A DNA stretch of 64,000 nucleotides from Przewalskia tangutica (GCA_029844215.1 CM056720.1:33225711-33289710), one strand, 5' to 3'; counted from the stretch's first letter, positions 10,038-22,285 are shown. Made by a program: numbers and translations. Notes: generated from the sequence alone by a model not told the origin.

Positions 10038-13000
10038 TGAAATAACCAAGACAATATCATGCCTTCCTTTTAAAACAAACAAGACAATACTATGTCTTCC
10101 ATTTTACAACACCAAGGCACTATCACACTTGCATCACTAAGGATTAAAGTCCATTACAACAATGTACGTGAGCCGTACATTCATTTTATAAACTAAATTT
10201 CCATTTTTAGAAAAGACCAAGTACTACATGTATCACTAGGAAGTAGAATCCAATACATGTATCATTTTGAAACCATCATCAAGACACTTATCATACTAAG
10301 TATCTTTCTAAGACATGGTTTGACAAATCAGGGCAATAGACATCACGTATTACTTTAAAACATCTTTGGAAATCAAAGTGCCACATATCATGTACTATAT
10401 TAAGGACTTAACCATGGACATTCTCCCATGATTTCCTTACAACATTTTAAACCATCTCTTGACTTTCCTCAAACCTTGTTATAACGAACTTTCCATAAAG
10501 CCGTTATAACACTTTCATTTTAGAAAACTAAAGCACTACCATATCATGTACGGGATTTGAATTCAAAGTACTATGTACGTCTATTCTTTATAAAAGAATC
10601 TCTTCATGCAATGTTTAGGGAGTTGAACCCAAAAGCACTTTCACTATTAAAACCAAGTTACTTACCTTTTTTTAAATCAAGTAATTTCCCTTTTCAAAAT
10701 CAAGTAACTTATACCTTTTAAATCAAGTTACTTCTACTCTTTAAATTAAGTAACATATACTTTTCAAATCAAGTTACTTATTCTTTTTGAATCAAGTAAC
10801 ATATACTTTTCAAATCAAGTTACTTATTCTCCTTGAATCAAGTGACATATACTTTTCAAATCAAGTTACTTATTCTCCTTGAATCAAGTAACATATACTT
10901 TTCAAATCAAGTTACTTATTCTCCTTGAATCAAGTAACATATACTTTTCAAATCAAGTTACTTATTCTCCTTGAATCAAGTAACATATACTTTTCAAATC
11001 AAGTTGCTTATTCTCCTTGAATCAAGTAACATATACTTTTCAAATCAAGTTGCTTATTCTCCTTGAATCAAGTAACATATATTTTTCAAATCAAGTTACG
11101 TATTCTTCTTGAATCAAGTAACATATACTTTTCAATCAAGTTACTTATTCTCCTTGAATCAAGTAACATATACTTTTTAAATCGAGTCACTACACTTTTT
11201 TTCAAAACTCAAGTCATTTATACTTTCGAAATCCAAGTCTCGTGTACTTTCAAAATTAGTACTTTTATGAGCTGTGAATAGGTTATACTCGTTTATAACG
11301 ATCTTGTTAAAGCAGTCATGATCTAGAAAATGTAATACAATTTTGTCTTATCTTAGTTTTTATGCAGATGGAGAATTCTACTCATTTCAATATAATTGAT
11401 TGTCGATACATTTTTATTAACGCTGCAATGGCTTGTTTGATACCTATTCTCATAAGTGTAGTAAATTAGCAAAGTCAACTCGAATCCAATACTTCCTAAC
11501 GACTCTTACCAACTTCCCCCATAAGACTTTGGTAAGAACTTAGGAATATTTTAGACATGCCTTTAGCATAAAATCAGTAACATGAATGCTTCCTAATGAC
11601 AAGGCATGTACTTCAAGACAACAAGTCACGTATACCCCAAATAACAAGGCAAGTATACCTCAAGGATAATCATGTCGATAGAAGGAGAAGTTCACATACC
11701 TCGTGACGACTAACCCATACGACAAGTAGCAATACGCTCCAAAGTACTTCAACTTTATTGGATATTCCACCCTCCAAGTAGAATATGCTACACGTAATAC
11801 TTCAACCTATAATGACGATAGAACTTCTATCAATATCATACTTTCTAGTATAAAACTTATACCAAATAATGCCCTCTAATTCTACGAAGAATTGGGAAGC
11901 ACTTCCTTTGTTTCTACGTACTTTTCCACCTTTTTCAAGGCCCGTATTTCAATGACCAATACGCCACATTTAAGGCTCAACCAAACAGCTAACCAAACAG
12001 GATTGCACGCCTAACTGGACGTATAAAATTCTGCCCCACAATTCATATATAATAGTCCATTATTATTAAGGCCAATCTCGGCTACAATAATGACAACATA
12101 TAGTCCTTTTTCAATTCTTTAATCCAAGTCGTTACTCCAACATGTTATATCCGTCATAACAATTACAACAACTAAATTGATTATCAACTTCAATGGCTAA
12201 CATGCCATGTCTCGATATTTAACCCTAAAATAATCTTAACACTTATCAATCTTCATTCCTTGTATCACAAGTTCGTTTATATACAACTACTATAACATGT
12301 AATCCTCAATTACATTAGGAAGACAAAGATCATTACCTCAATAAGCCCAAAATATTCCAAGGATCTCGCCCACTTTAGCTCTTTTCCGCAACTCCTCTTC
12401 TTTACGATCCAATCCGCAATTAATGACTCTTAGAAGCTTCTAACCAACTTCTATTCTTGCTTTAATACCGAAAATTGAAGAACACCTTAGGGTTTGTTTC
12501 AAACCCTAACCACGTTTCGTGAAGATTTAGGGAAGGTGGGAGTTCAATCTTGGCTAATCCCTTTGTTAATATCATTCATCTAGTGTGTAAGAACAACACT
12601 TTTAAGATTCAACAATCCTTGCCTTTAGTTCTTGGCCAAATCGAAAATGAGAGAGAGAAGAGCAAGTATTTGGATGAAGCTTTGTGTAGAATGGCCAAGT
12701 CTTGCAAGACTTGGCCAAGATATAGGCTTTTCTTATTCTACAAGTGGGGAGGGACACTTGTCGCCCTCCCATAGGTCCTCTACAACAAATATCTTCTAAT
12801 TTTACACCATTTCCGTAAAAAATCCCGCCTCGGTGCCATGGCCCTGCAGCCGGCGCCGTGGCGCTGAAACTTCAGAAGATTTCAGGGCTTACGGAGCCAC
12901 GGCCCTGAGATACGGCGTCGTGGCGCCTAACTAAAAACTGCTCCATTTATCTTCTGTCAACTGAACTTGTAACATCCATAACTTTCTACTCCGATGTCCT

Positions 13001-13219
13001 ATCGATGAGCGGTTTGTTGCGTTGGAAACTAGACTCAACGAACTTCATATTAGGATTTTGAAACACCTAAAAACTCCTAATATAATAGGATATATATCGC
13101 TCCAAAGTTGACTAAAAATCTGTCCAAAAACATTATGCCAACTTTTTTTTTTCCAAATTCAAATCTTATTTCCTTTCGTACGTTCTCATCTCATTCTCTT
13201 GGAATTACGGGATGTAACA
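10038..13219 (-). repeat. older minus-strand LTR fragment, the landing site of E1
   Basis: Starts mid-LTR at the E1 boundary and ends at 13219 with ACGGGATGTAACA, the complement of an LTR start. Blocks such as GTTCACATACCTCGTGACGA (11689) and the CTCCAAAGTACTTCAAC segment align in order with the same blocks in the other minus-strand LTRs of the window. The missing left part should lie left of base 1. It contains the 46-bp tandem array and a GC-rich patch at 12830-12930. No coding content is seen. Confidence 0.75.
10740..11185. repeat. tandem array of about 9.5 units of 46 bp
   Basis: Units begin AAGTAACATATAC and contain TCAAATCAAGTTACTTATTC followed by CTTGAATC. Starts repeat every 46 bp (for example 10885, 10931, 10977, 11023). 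Units are nearly identical, with single substitutions, and one 45-bp unit near the right end. The array lies inside an LTR, and the open frame read through it is a repeat artefact. Confidence 0.93.
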
Positions 13220-13471
13220 GCCTTGTCCCGTCATAGTTTACTGTCCAAACTCTTAGAAGTCTGTATTCATATGTGGACTGGACTTGCGTGAGTTGTATTT
13301 ATATTTTTATACAGTTGTAGTCTCATTCGGGTGTTATATATTATGGCGGTCTTGCCGGCTTTGCCTTTGCAAAAAAAATGATGAGTGTTATTTAGCTTCC
13401 GCGGATTACTTGTGTTGTATGGGTAGAAGGGTGCCAATGTAGGGCACCAGTCGCTGGCCCGGGTCGTGACA
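13220..13471 (+). repeat. 3' tail of a plus-strand LTR
   Basis: This is the last 252 bp of a long LTR, with GGTAGAAGGGTGCC, AGGGCACCAGTCGC and the terminal CCCGGGTCGTGACA, matching 7480-7735 of the solo LTR. It abuts the end of a minus-strand LTR at 13219. It is followed not by a primer site but by unrelated sequence, so it is a fragment of an older insertion site. Confidence 0.75.
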
Positions 13472-13980
13472 AAAACTTTGCTTCGGACCCTTTTACCCTT
13501 GTCCAATTTCGACCCAACTTTTCTGAAAATACGCGTCGGCACCGCAGTTCTGATGCTAGGCATCGCGGTGCTAATTGCTCACGAAATAACTATTGGCTAC
13601 TGGAAATATGGCACCGCGGTGCCTTCGACAGTGATTTAGTTTCGGACTTTCTGGAAATTTTACGCCGCGACGCTAATTATTTTACCGCGGTTCTATGGCA
13701 CCGCGGTGCTGCTTGGCCAGGCACCACGGTGCCTCTCTGATTCCTATCAGGTTCCGCCTGGTTTATTCTATTCTTCGTGGCACATTTTAGTTTTCATTCC
13801 TTGGGTTGTGCTTGTGCAATTTGCATCTCAATTAAGCTCATTTCATCCTCAAAAGTAGTATTCTCTCATTTATAACCGCTGTGACACAAAAGAAAGAAAA
13901 ACATACCTAAAACTATACTAAACGCAAAATAAAAGAGTAAAATACTAACTAAAAATGACTCAAAAGAGTGCATAAAATAC
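13472..13980. other. no gene; GC-patterned repeat-derived spacer
   Basis: Holds several variants of the near-palindrome CACCGCGGTGCC (for example 13611, 13700, 13725) in otherwise AT-rich sequence. A similar patch (GGCGCCGTGGCGC) occurs near 12852. It looks like untranslated sequence of another, unidentified retrotransposon. I see no open frame with a family signature and no LTR edge. Confidence 0.5.
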
Positions 13981-16162
13981 ACTCAACAACAGCGTCGTGA
14001 CCCAGCAATTTCGGCCCAGTCTGGGCCCAGTTTCTCGGGTCAGTCTCCGAGTTTCAAACCAATTTATGGGCCGAGTCAACAGTCCAGAATACTTGGGCCT
14101 CATTCTCATCACGCAGCCGGACCCACACAAACCTACATTGAAGCCGCGATGCCTACGCTTGGAATGACTCAACCGGACCCAAATTGGTACATGGACACAA
14201 GCGCCACTACCCACATGACATCCGACCAATGTACTCTCTCGTCTTATTCTAATTTGAGCAGTAATCGTGGTATAATTGTTGGTAATGGTAATTCGATTCC
14301 AATTAAAGGTTATGGTCATAAAACTGTCTCTTCCACATCCACCACTTGTCCTGAAAAATACCCTTCATGCCCTAAAATTAATTAATCATTTGGTGTATGT
14401 CCGTAAATTCACCACTGATAATTGGGTTTCTATTGATTTTGATCCATTTGGGTTTTTCTGTGAAGGATTTCAAGATGGGGAGTCCTCTCATGAGGTGTGA
14501 CAGTAGGGGAGATCTTTATCCAATCACACCAAGTCTCAATTTCTCGCGTCAAGCCATGCCATCCACTTTTGTAGCTCTTGCTCCTTTCTTATGGCATGCT
14601 CGTCTAGGTCATCCGGGGTCGTCTATTTTATCTACTTTAGATAGAAATAAACTTATTTCTTGTAAGGGTACGCGTAGTACTCCAAGTTGTCAATCTTGTT
14701 CTCTAGGAAAAAATATTAAGTTGCCATTTGTAGCTTCGAATTCTCATACTTCAATTTCATTTGATATTATTCATAGCGATTTATGGACATCTCCCGTTCT
14801 CAGTTCTATGGATCATCGATATTATGTTCTATTCTTTGATGATTATTCTAAATTTTTATGGACGTTTCCAATAGCGAAAAAATCCCAAGTTTTTCCATCT
14901 TAGTAAAATTTAGAGCTTTCATTAGAACTCAATTCGAACGAAAAATAAAGAATATTCAATGTGATAATGACAAATAGTACGACAATGGGGTGTTTCGGGA
15001 GTTTTGTGCTCAAAATAAGACAAATTTTCATTTTTCTTGTCCTCATACGTCTTCACAAAATGGGAAAGCTACTCCACGAGCTTGGTATAAAAGGTTTGCT
15101 GACTATGTTTCGACCATTGGGTTCTCTCACAGCAGGTCTAATAATTCATTATTCATATATCATCGGGGTTCTTCCATGACTTATATACTTTTATATGTGG
15201 ATGATATTATTTTGACTGCCTCTTCTGATGCTTTGAGAAAGTCTATCATGATGATGCTCAGTTCTGAGTTTGTCATGAAAGACTTGGGCCCATTGAGTTA
15301 TTTTTTTGGGGATTGCTGTCACTCGTCATAAAGGTGGATTGTTCTTATCACAGAGGAAGTATGCAACAGAAATCATTGAGAAGGCTGAGATGTCATCCTG
15401 TAAGTCCACTTCTACTCTAGTTGATACTAAACCCAAGTTGGGTGCTGCTGCTGGCTCTCCTTATGAGGATCCAACCCGCTATCGTAGTCTTGAGGCGCTC
15501 TTCAGTATCTTACGTTCACGCGACCTGATATTACATAGGTCGTACATCAGGTGTGTTTGTTTATGCATGATCCCGGGATTGAACATATAAATGCGCTCAA
15601 ACGCATTCTTAGGTACATTCAAGGAACACTTGATTATTGCTTGCATTTGTATCCTTCGTCGACATATACACTTGTCTCCTATACAGATGATGATTGAGGT
15701 AGTTGTCCTGACACCAGACGGTCTACGTCTGACTATTGTATGTTTTTAGGTAATAACTTGGTCTCATGGTATGCAAAACGTCAATTTACGCTTTCACGTT
15801 CGAGTGCAGAGGCCGAGTATCGAGGGGTAGCCAATGTAGTTTCTGAGTCATGTTGGTTACGTAATATTCTGTTAAAGCTTCATTGTCCTATTTAGAAAGC
15901 TACCTTGGTGTATTGTGATAATATTAGTGTCATCTACCTTTCTGGTAATCCAGTTCAGCACCAGCGCACTAAACACATAGAGATGAACATTCACTTTGTT
16001 AGAAAAAATGTAGCCAAAGGACAAGTACGCGTTTGTCATGTCCCTTCCAGATATCAAATTGCAGACATCTTTACAAATGGTCTTCCCTCGGTCCTTTTTG
16101 AAGACTTTAGAGACAGTCTCAGCGTACGAAGACCGTTCACTATGACTGCGGGGGTGTGTTAA
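13981..16162 (+). pseudogene. copia polyprotein remnant (protease, integrase, RT, RNase H)
   Basis: The frame is open from 13981 through the ATG at 14149. The protease region has NWYMDTSATTHMT (active Asp). After a frameshift the integrase zinc and preintegrase region shows WHARLGHPGSSIL and CQSCSLGKN (14590-14720), then the core start FDIIHSDLW and FDDYSKFLW. At about 15060 integrase sequence QNGKA is fused directly to reverse transcriptase PRAWYKRFADYV, so several hundred codons are gone. The RT active site is YVDDIILTASSD (about 15195). RNase H motifs SRSSAEAEYRGVANV and YCDNISVIYLSGN lead to the stop at 16162. Several stops and frameshifts are present, so it cannot encode working enzymes. 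Confidence 0.88.
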
Positions 16163-16375
16163 ATATATGGGTCAGTCTGTGTATATTCATTATAGTAGTT
16201 GTGTATATTAGTCTTATACCTTAATTAGTATTGTAATGTTACCATAATTGTATAGTTAGTCTCCAAATAGAATAGGATTTAGGTTGTAGAATAGAAAAAT
16301 GATTTTTCTATTGTAACTTATATATATATATATAATCTTTCATCAATAAAAATAATCAAGAGATTAATTCTTTCA
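16157..16375 (+). repeat. 3' LTR of the copia element
   Basis: Follows the tract CTGCGGGGGTG and begins TGTTAAATATATGGG. It ends AATTCTTTCA, like the LTRs at 18760-18986 and 49785-49987. Length is 219 bp, with a TATATATATA run near 16320. Confidence 0.82.
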
Positions 16376-17128
16376 GAAAATTCTACACGGATAAGCTAGT
16401 TTAAGTCTTAATTATAACTATTTAGGGTATTTATACTCAATTATAAAATATATATATATTTAATCAATTATAGCAAAATAATAGGCCATTATGAGACCAA
16501 GCTTCAATCTTCTCTAGTTTCTCTCATTCTATCTTTCTCACCATGCACATCCAAGCCGAAAATATATAGTGATGAATTTTGATATTCAAATTATAACTTG
16601 AGAAGAAAAAAATAATGATCCTAAGCCTTTGAATCTTAAAGTAAGACTAAAAAAGTTGTTTACACAGGAACATGAAATGTATAATCAAACTCGTATAGTA
16701 AAGTCACAGAAATTTTTTGACTGATTAAGTGCATCTTTGGATTAGCTTTGGGGTAATTCTGGATATCTACTTTTGTGAAAATCAGAAAATTGATATGTTT
16801 GACTGGCCAAAATCAATTCTGGTCTCTAGAATTGATTCCGGCAGAATCAATTTTGCCATTAATTTCAATTTGAATTTTACCATTTCATTTATTACCCTCT
16901 TTAATTTTCATCAACAACTCTATCCACTTTCATTACTCTCTTTAAATATCTAGAAATAATTACTAAAAAAAATCAAATATACTACTCATGTTCTGTTTTG
17001 AGATGATATTGTTAATTTTATGACATTTCTCGTACTTTGGAATGAGAATAGTGCAACTCATTTGGATTATCCTTCTCATTTTTCTATTGTCTTCTTTCAA
17101 ATACTTCGAATATTATTAATATTTTAAA

Positions 17129-17380
17129 TGCGGCAAAATATGTTCTACAATTTTAACTGAAAACCGATTTCAAGGTACTTTTAAAATAACTATTAAGTAT
17201 AATATTATTCCTTTTTCTATAATGTATTATTAATATAAATGAAGCTAGTCCAAGAATTTTAAATGAAGCTAGTCCCGAGAAATGCGGTAAAATGTGTTCT
17301 ACAATTTTAATTGAAAATCGATTCCAATGTACTTTTTAAAATAACTATTAAGTATAATATTATTCATTTTCTAATATAAT
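17129..17380. repeat. tandem duplication, 153-bp period
   Basis: Two copies of a block beginning ATGCGGCAAAATATGTTCTA (17129) and ATGCGGTAAAATGTGTTCTA (17282) both continue through TTAAAATAACTATTAAGTAT. A second, shorter duplication (ATTAGTATTGTAATAATATT at about 17403 and 17444) follows. Confidence 0.75.
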
Positions 17381-17535
17381 ACATTATAGAGTACATGCAA
17401 AATTAGTATTGTAATAATATTTAAATAATATTTGCACTTTAAATTAGTATTGTAATAATATTCTACTAATATTTAAGTACTATATTGCACTTTAAATTCT
17501 ATTATTTCTATTTATAATTTTTATTTACATACTTT

Positions 17536-17648
17536 CAATCAAAATTGTTTTTAAATGTAGAATTACCAAAATGTCGAATTACATACTTCCATCTATTTAT
17601 ATGTATGTCTATTTTGGTAATTCTACATTCAAAAGTAATTTTGATCAA
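17536..17648. repeat. long hairpin (inverted repeat arms about 37 bp)
   Basis: The left arm 17536-17572 (ending TGTAGAATTACCAAAAT) is complementary to 17611-17648 (starting ATTTTGGTAATTCTACATT) with a few mismatches. The 38-bp loop itself contains a smaller ACATAC/GTATGT stem. This is typical of the centre of a foldback or MITE element. Confidence 0.75.
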
Positions 17649-18759
17649 AATTATCCAAACATAAATCAATTATAAGAATCACTTTTACATCATTGCATCC
17701 AAACATAAATCACTTCTGCCAGAATCATTCTGTCCACCGCTAATTCAAACACACCCTAAATAATCAAAGTTCACCATTTTTTTAATGGCTATAAGAAACG
17801 ACCATACAAGCTTTATTTCAGATTGGAAGTTTGGAACTGAAAGAGGAAGAAGAACAATGTTGATTTTCTTTCAGATCTCAATGTATAAATAAATTGTCTG
17901 TATATTCTATATTTCGGAAGGAATATTATTTATATATTCAATGTATCACTAGACATAAAGTGACAGATCTACAAAATACATACAAACTACACACAAAATA
18001 CATACAACAACATAATTGTATGCAAGTTGTATGATTTGATCGGATTGTATATAATGAAAATTTTATATGCAGATGGTATGTTTTGACTAGATTGTATATA
18101 TTTTGCAAAAAGCTTGAGAATTTTTGAAAACCAAAAATCCTTTTAAAGCATGAAAATATCCCTTTAAGGTGTGTTCAGTATGGAGAAAAATATTAAATAT
18201 TTTTTAATTTTCTTATGTTGTGTTGGTAAAAAAAATTAGAAAATAATTTCTTTAGAAAAACAAGATTCTTAAAAATGAGGAAAATGATTTTTCTAATGAA
18301 GGTAGGGAAAACAAATACCACAAGTGACATTCCACATTGACTGTCACCTCCCCACCCTCAACCCAATCACCACTCACACACCCCACCCCCACCACACCCC
18401 ACACTCATAGTATTTGTATAGATTATATACAAATACTTTTAGGATAATAATTTTTTATTACGTGCGGAATATGAGAAAATAAGTAAGAACCCACTTATTT
18501 TTTTAGAAAACATTTTCCTTCCCCCTAAATTGATTGATCTAGCTTAACCGGTCCAAATGTAGTTATATCCATCCCTTTGACACCCCTATCAGTAAAACTA
18601 GTGTGTGTTGGGGTACAGCAGTTGAACTAGATTTTTGTGTCATTGCTACATATGTTCTAGCAGCTGCAGGTGGCTTGGGTGTTGGACTTTGAAATACTGT
18701 ATCTAACCCTTGTTTGTTAATCTTCGACTAAAACAAAACCTTTTTTCTTCTTTTCTTTT

Positions 18760-18986
18760 TGAAAGAATAATCCATTGATTATTTTCATTAATAAAGAGAA
18801 AGATATATAAAAATACACAATTCCTAAATATAGAAAATAACTATACCTTTTCCACTCTAATTCTAATAGTTTTTCCTAATACAAGACTAATACCATAATT
18901 ACACTTGTACAATAATTCTACAATTTATGAAGACAAATTTGGACCATGATATACACGGTATTAAGACTGTATATATCGGTCTTTCA
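18760..18986 (-). repeat. 3' LTR of C3
   Basis: Plus-strand ends are TGAAAGAATAAT and CGGTCTTTCA, with perfect TGAAAGA/TCTTTCA terminal inverted repeats; 227 bp. Next to it, at 18987-18996, is the complement of the purine tract TGTGGGGTG. The left duplication CTTTT is at 18755-18759. Confidence 0.88.
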
Positions 18987-18999
18987 CACCCCACAGTCA

Positions 19000-20371
19000 T
19001 ATCGGGTGGTTATCGTACGCTGAGACTGTCCCTAAAATTTTCAAATAGAACCAAGAGAAGACTCTTAGTAAAGATGTCTGCAATTTGGTATCGCGAAGGG
19101 AAATGGAGGATGTGTACTTGTCCACGAGCTACATTTTCTCGAACAAATTGCATATCTATATCGATATGTTTAGTGCACTGATGTTGGACTGAATTTCTAG
19201 GGAGATAGACTATACTACAATTGTCACAGTAGACCAAGGTATCTTTTTTAGTAGGAAAGTGTATTCTAATAGAAGATTACGCAGCCAACATGACTCAGAC
19301 ACTACATTGGCTACCTCTCGATACTCGACATTCACACTGGATCGCGAAAAAATAGCCTGGCGGTTTGCCGACCAATAGACCAAGTTATCCCAAAGAAACA
19401 TACAATAACCAGATGTCGAACGTCTGGTATCTGGATATCCACCCCAATCAACATATGTATATGACACAAGAGTAGAGACAGAAGATGGATATTCATGCAA
19501 TCCATAATCAAGTGTGCCCTGTATGTATCGTACAATGCGTTTGAGAGCATTTATATGCTCAATCCGCAGATCATGCATAAATAAATACACATATTATACT
19601 GTATAAAGTAATATATGATCTCGTGAAAGTAAGATACTGAAGAACCCCTTGTAAGACTACAATAGTCGGTGGGATCCTCTTATAGTGTGCTAGAAGTAGC
19701 ACTCAACTTCAGTTTAGTATCTACCGGAGTAGAAGATGACATGTCAGCTCTCTCAATAATCTCAGTTGCATACTTCTTTTGTGATAAAAATAGACCACCT
19801 ACATAACGAGTGACAACTATACCCAAAAAATAACTCAATGGTCTCAAGTCTTTCATAGCAAATTCTGAATTGAGAAAGGACATGATAGACTTGACTTGCG
19901 CAAATTATCAGATGAGGCATTCAAAATTATATCATCCATATATAATAGAATGTCTGCTAGAGAAGTATCACGATGATAGATGAACATAGAATGATTAGAC
20001 CTACTATGAGAAAACTCAATAGTAGACATAATCTGCAAACCACTTATACCACGCCCGTGGGGCCTGCTTAAGCCCATACAAGGACTTCCTCATCAAAAAG
20101 AATATGAGGATACTTAGGGTCCTTAAAACCCGAGGGCTGATACATGTAAACTGTCTCCTTAAGATCACCGTGTAAAAAATAATTTTTAACATTCAGCTAA
20201 TGAATGGGTCATGCTTTTGAGAGAGATAGGCTAAGCACAGTGCGAATGATTGCCGATTTGACCACAAGACTAAATGTCTCTCCACAATCCACGTCAATCT
20301 ATTGTGTTTTACCATCACTTACATGATGGGTCTTATGCCTCTCAAAAGAACCGTCGAAATTTTCTTCATGA
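19000..20371 (-). pseudogene. C3 pol, C-terminal half (RT and RNase H)
   Basis: Read from 20371 downwards: the RT segment with GSFERHK, VDCGETFSLVVKSAI, MRKSLYGLKQAPRAWYKWF and the active-site stretch ILLYMDDIILNASSD (Val to Met in the usual YVDD). Then FAMKDLRPLSYFLGIVVTR. RNase H follows with LKRIVRYIQGTLDYGL, FSRSSVNVEYREVANVVSE and VYCDNCSIVYLPRNS, ending at about 19010. There are at least two frameshifts and a TAG near 20300. The upstream half is 26 kb away at 46726-49636, in the same reading frame across the GTAAA insertion site. Confidence 0.88.
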
Positions 20372-20376
20372 GTAAA

Positions 20377-21772
20377 TTATGTAAGTAAAAAGGGGTGATG
20401 TTTGGTAAGTGGGTCGGGTGTTGGTGATTTTCGGGTCAACATAAAATTGGATGTGAAAGATGGGATTCTCGGGTACTCGGTTTGGCCGGATAGAATGGTG
20501 TTTGTTGGAAGTTTTGGATAGTTGTGTTTGGAAATGGGTCTAGACATTTTATGGAGTTACGGGTGGGATGAGGGTCATGATGATTTTTGGGACTTGGTGT
20601 TTTGATGGTGGTAAGGCTTCGGAATTGAACCAAAATAATGAGGTTCTGGCAAAGGTTGGTTTAGTGGGTTGTTTGGTGTTATCGGACTTGGACGGTTGTA
20701 TACGGGTGGTTTTGTTTAACAACCTTTGGATGGGGTGTTTGTGAAGTACTGTGGGAGTTGAAGATAGTCAGTATATAGTGGGTTGGATAAGTATTTAACA
20801 GGAGTTGCAAGATGCAAGCTTGAGTGAAGGATGGTTGATTTGGTTAAGTGTTGGTTCGGTTGTTATGGTTTAAGTGTTTGGTAAGGAATGGAAGTTATGT
20901 CCAAGGATAGAGACACGAGTATTTTACTTCCCGAGTCGACACCAAGGATAAGGTGACCAATTCCACAAGGTCAAGAACGGGGTTTGCTAAGTGCAATGCC
21001 CGTGAACTCGCCAAGTGAGGGTGATCGGAAGCCCTTTTAGTGACCCTAGGCTTAGACTAGGTTGGTCCACACAGTTCAAACGATATCTTACCACCAAGGG
21101 GGTTCCTCAAGCTTGGGTACTAATTAGGTCACAATGTCCTAACGAAGACATACACCAAAGGGAGGGGTGACCCACACATGATCGATATGTTTAAACACAC
21201 AAGTTGAAAACACAAGTTTATTTTTAACTCAAACTCAACTTGTCTAACTACAACAACCTAAGGCCCTATTTATAGTACCATAGGGACCATTCTAGAAGGG
21301 AAACAAAAGAGGTCAAATACAAGGCCATTCGGCCGAAATGTGAACAAGGGAAAGGGATTGGGTTGGCTTGGGGACCAAGTTGTTCCTCAGCCATTGTATG
21401 CATATTGTGAAAGAGTTTGGCCTTTTTTGGAGATAAGGGTAAACTCAAACTTCTTCAGACTTCTGTTGTAGTAATGAAGTAGAAGAGGGAATGGATTTAG
21501 CTTCTCTAGACTTCATCTGCTTGGAACCATTTTAGAAGCTTTCATTCCTTGTACCAAGGTGATGACTCTCGGCTAACATTTAATCTTCCTAGACCGAAGT
21601 TGACTTGTAATGGGATGGTCTTCTTGGAAGCTTCTTGTTCTTGCCACCTTATCGTCCAAATCATCTTTGGCTTTGGTCATTTTATTCGACTAACACTTCT
21701 TGCTTTCCATATTCGTGAGCTTGGTGAGTAGATAACAAACTTCTTGAAAATAAATAAAGAGTGAATTCATCA
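20377..21772 (-). repeat. 3' LTR of G2
   Basis: Matches 28907-30190 closely over its first 1.3 kb (for example TGGGTCGGGTGTTGGTGAT, CTAAGGCCCTATTTATAGTA). It ends GAATTCATCA at 21772 after a different, shorter U3 segment than the 5' LTR. The purine-rich AAATGAAGG (minus strand) lies just outside at 21773-21781. Confidence 0.82.
21267..21274 (-). promoter_or_regulatory. TATA box of the G2 3' LTR
   Basis: The minus strand reads TATAAATA within CTATAAATAGGGCC. The same motif is conserved at 29804-29811 in the other LTR, which fits a U3/R promoter. Confidence 0.6.
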
Positions 21773-22285
21773 CCTTCATTTGACAAGATTCCGGGCGTGT
21801 TGTTATTTAAAAATCCCATGTCGATTCCTTCTTCCATCCTTGTTTGTTCATATAATGGTTTAACGAAGACACTACCCATTCCTTCGACTTGATAAAATGG
21901 ATTGGCAAAGAAGGTCCAACTTTGTGTTGTTTTTTCGTTGTCATGGCTAGAGGCTTAACATAAAATAAGGTCTTTTTGAACATTTGGCTCGGTTGTTGCC
22001 TTCGATCATTACATGAAGGGATGTATCTTTCGAGAGCTACCTTATAAATAGTATCAACATTATTGTTAGGTGATAGATCGGTTGTTGGTCCACGTGGCTT
22101 GACCATTTCTGAAACCTCTAAGGTTTTCTTTGACCCGACTTCTTCTCTACATGCCATAACATTTATGACACTCCCCTTCTTAGACTCATCCTCTTCCTTT
22201 TGTACCTTGGACTTAGCTTGGCGTTTTCGTGCTTGTTGGATTTCACTTCCCTTACCTTACTTGGTGGCAAAGGTATTAGCCGGAA
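21773..22285 (-). pseudogene. G2 pol linker remnant
   Basis: The minus strand continues the protease-RT linker of G2 after the GTCCC insertion site, with a charged stretch rich in Lys, Arg and Glu. The longest open piece (22157-21807, 116 codons from MACREEVGSKK) has no catalytic motif. Reverse transcriptase, RNase H and integrase are deleted before the polypurine tract. Function beyond linker is not claimed. Confidence 0.5.

Larger units (their letters stand above)
13981..16375 (+). mobile_element. Ty1/copia element with 5' part lost and internal deletion
   Basis: Order on the plus strand: end of gag, protease, integrase N-terminus and core, part of reverse transcriptase, RNase H, polypurine tract, 3' LTR. 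The 5' LTR and most of gag are missing; similarity starts at about 13981. It is the same family as the large copia element C3 (18760-49987), from shared LTR termini and protein motifs. Short LTRs of about 220 bp and this polyprotein style suggest the Ale/Retrofit lineage, which is an inference. Confidence 0.85.
16376..18754. other. AT-rich spacer without recognised genes; MITE-like and tandem repeats
   Basis: No open frame with a family signature. A possible MITE spans about 16729-17754: its ends GTGCATCTTTGGATTAGC and the complement GTGTGTTTGAATTAGC are similar inverted termini. Inside are a 153-bp-period duplication (17129 and 17282) and a long hairpin (17536-17648). Bases 18180-18545 resemble another AT-rich short repeat with C-rich CACCACACCCCA runs. 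Bases 18555-18740 show a weak minus-strand gag-like reading (PKPPAAARTYVAMTQ) that I do not call. Host or very old repeat DNA. Confidence 0.5.

Noticed and set aside
11063..11281. 72-codon frame with internal peptide repeats
   Set aside because: Translation of the 46-bp tandem array.
18555..18740. Minus-strand reading PKPPAAARTYVAMTQ as a retroviral-type gag end
   Set aside because: Too short, no neighbouring protease or knuckle; chance or ancient remnant cannot be told apart.
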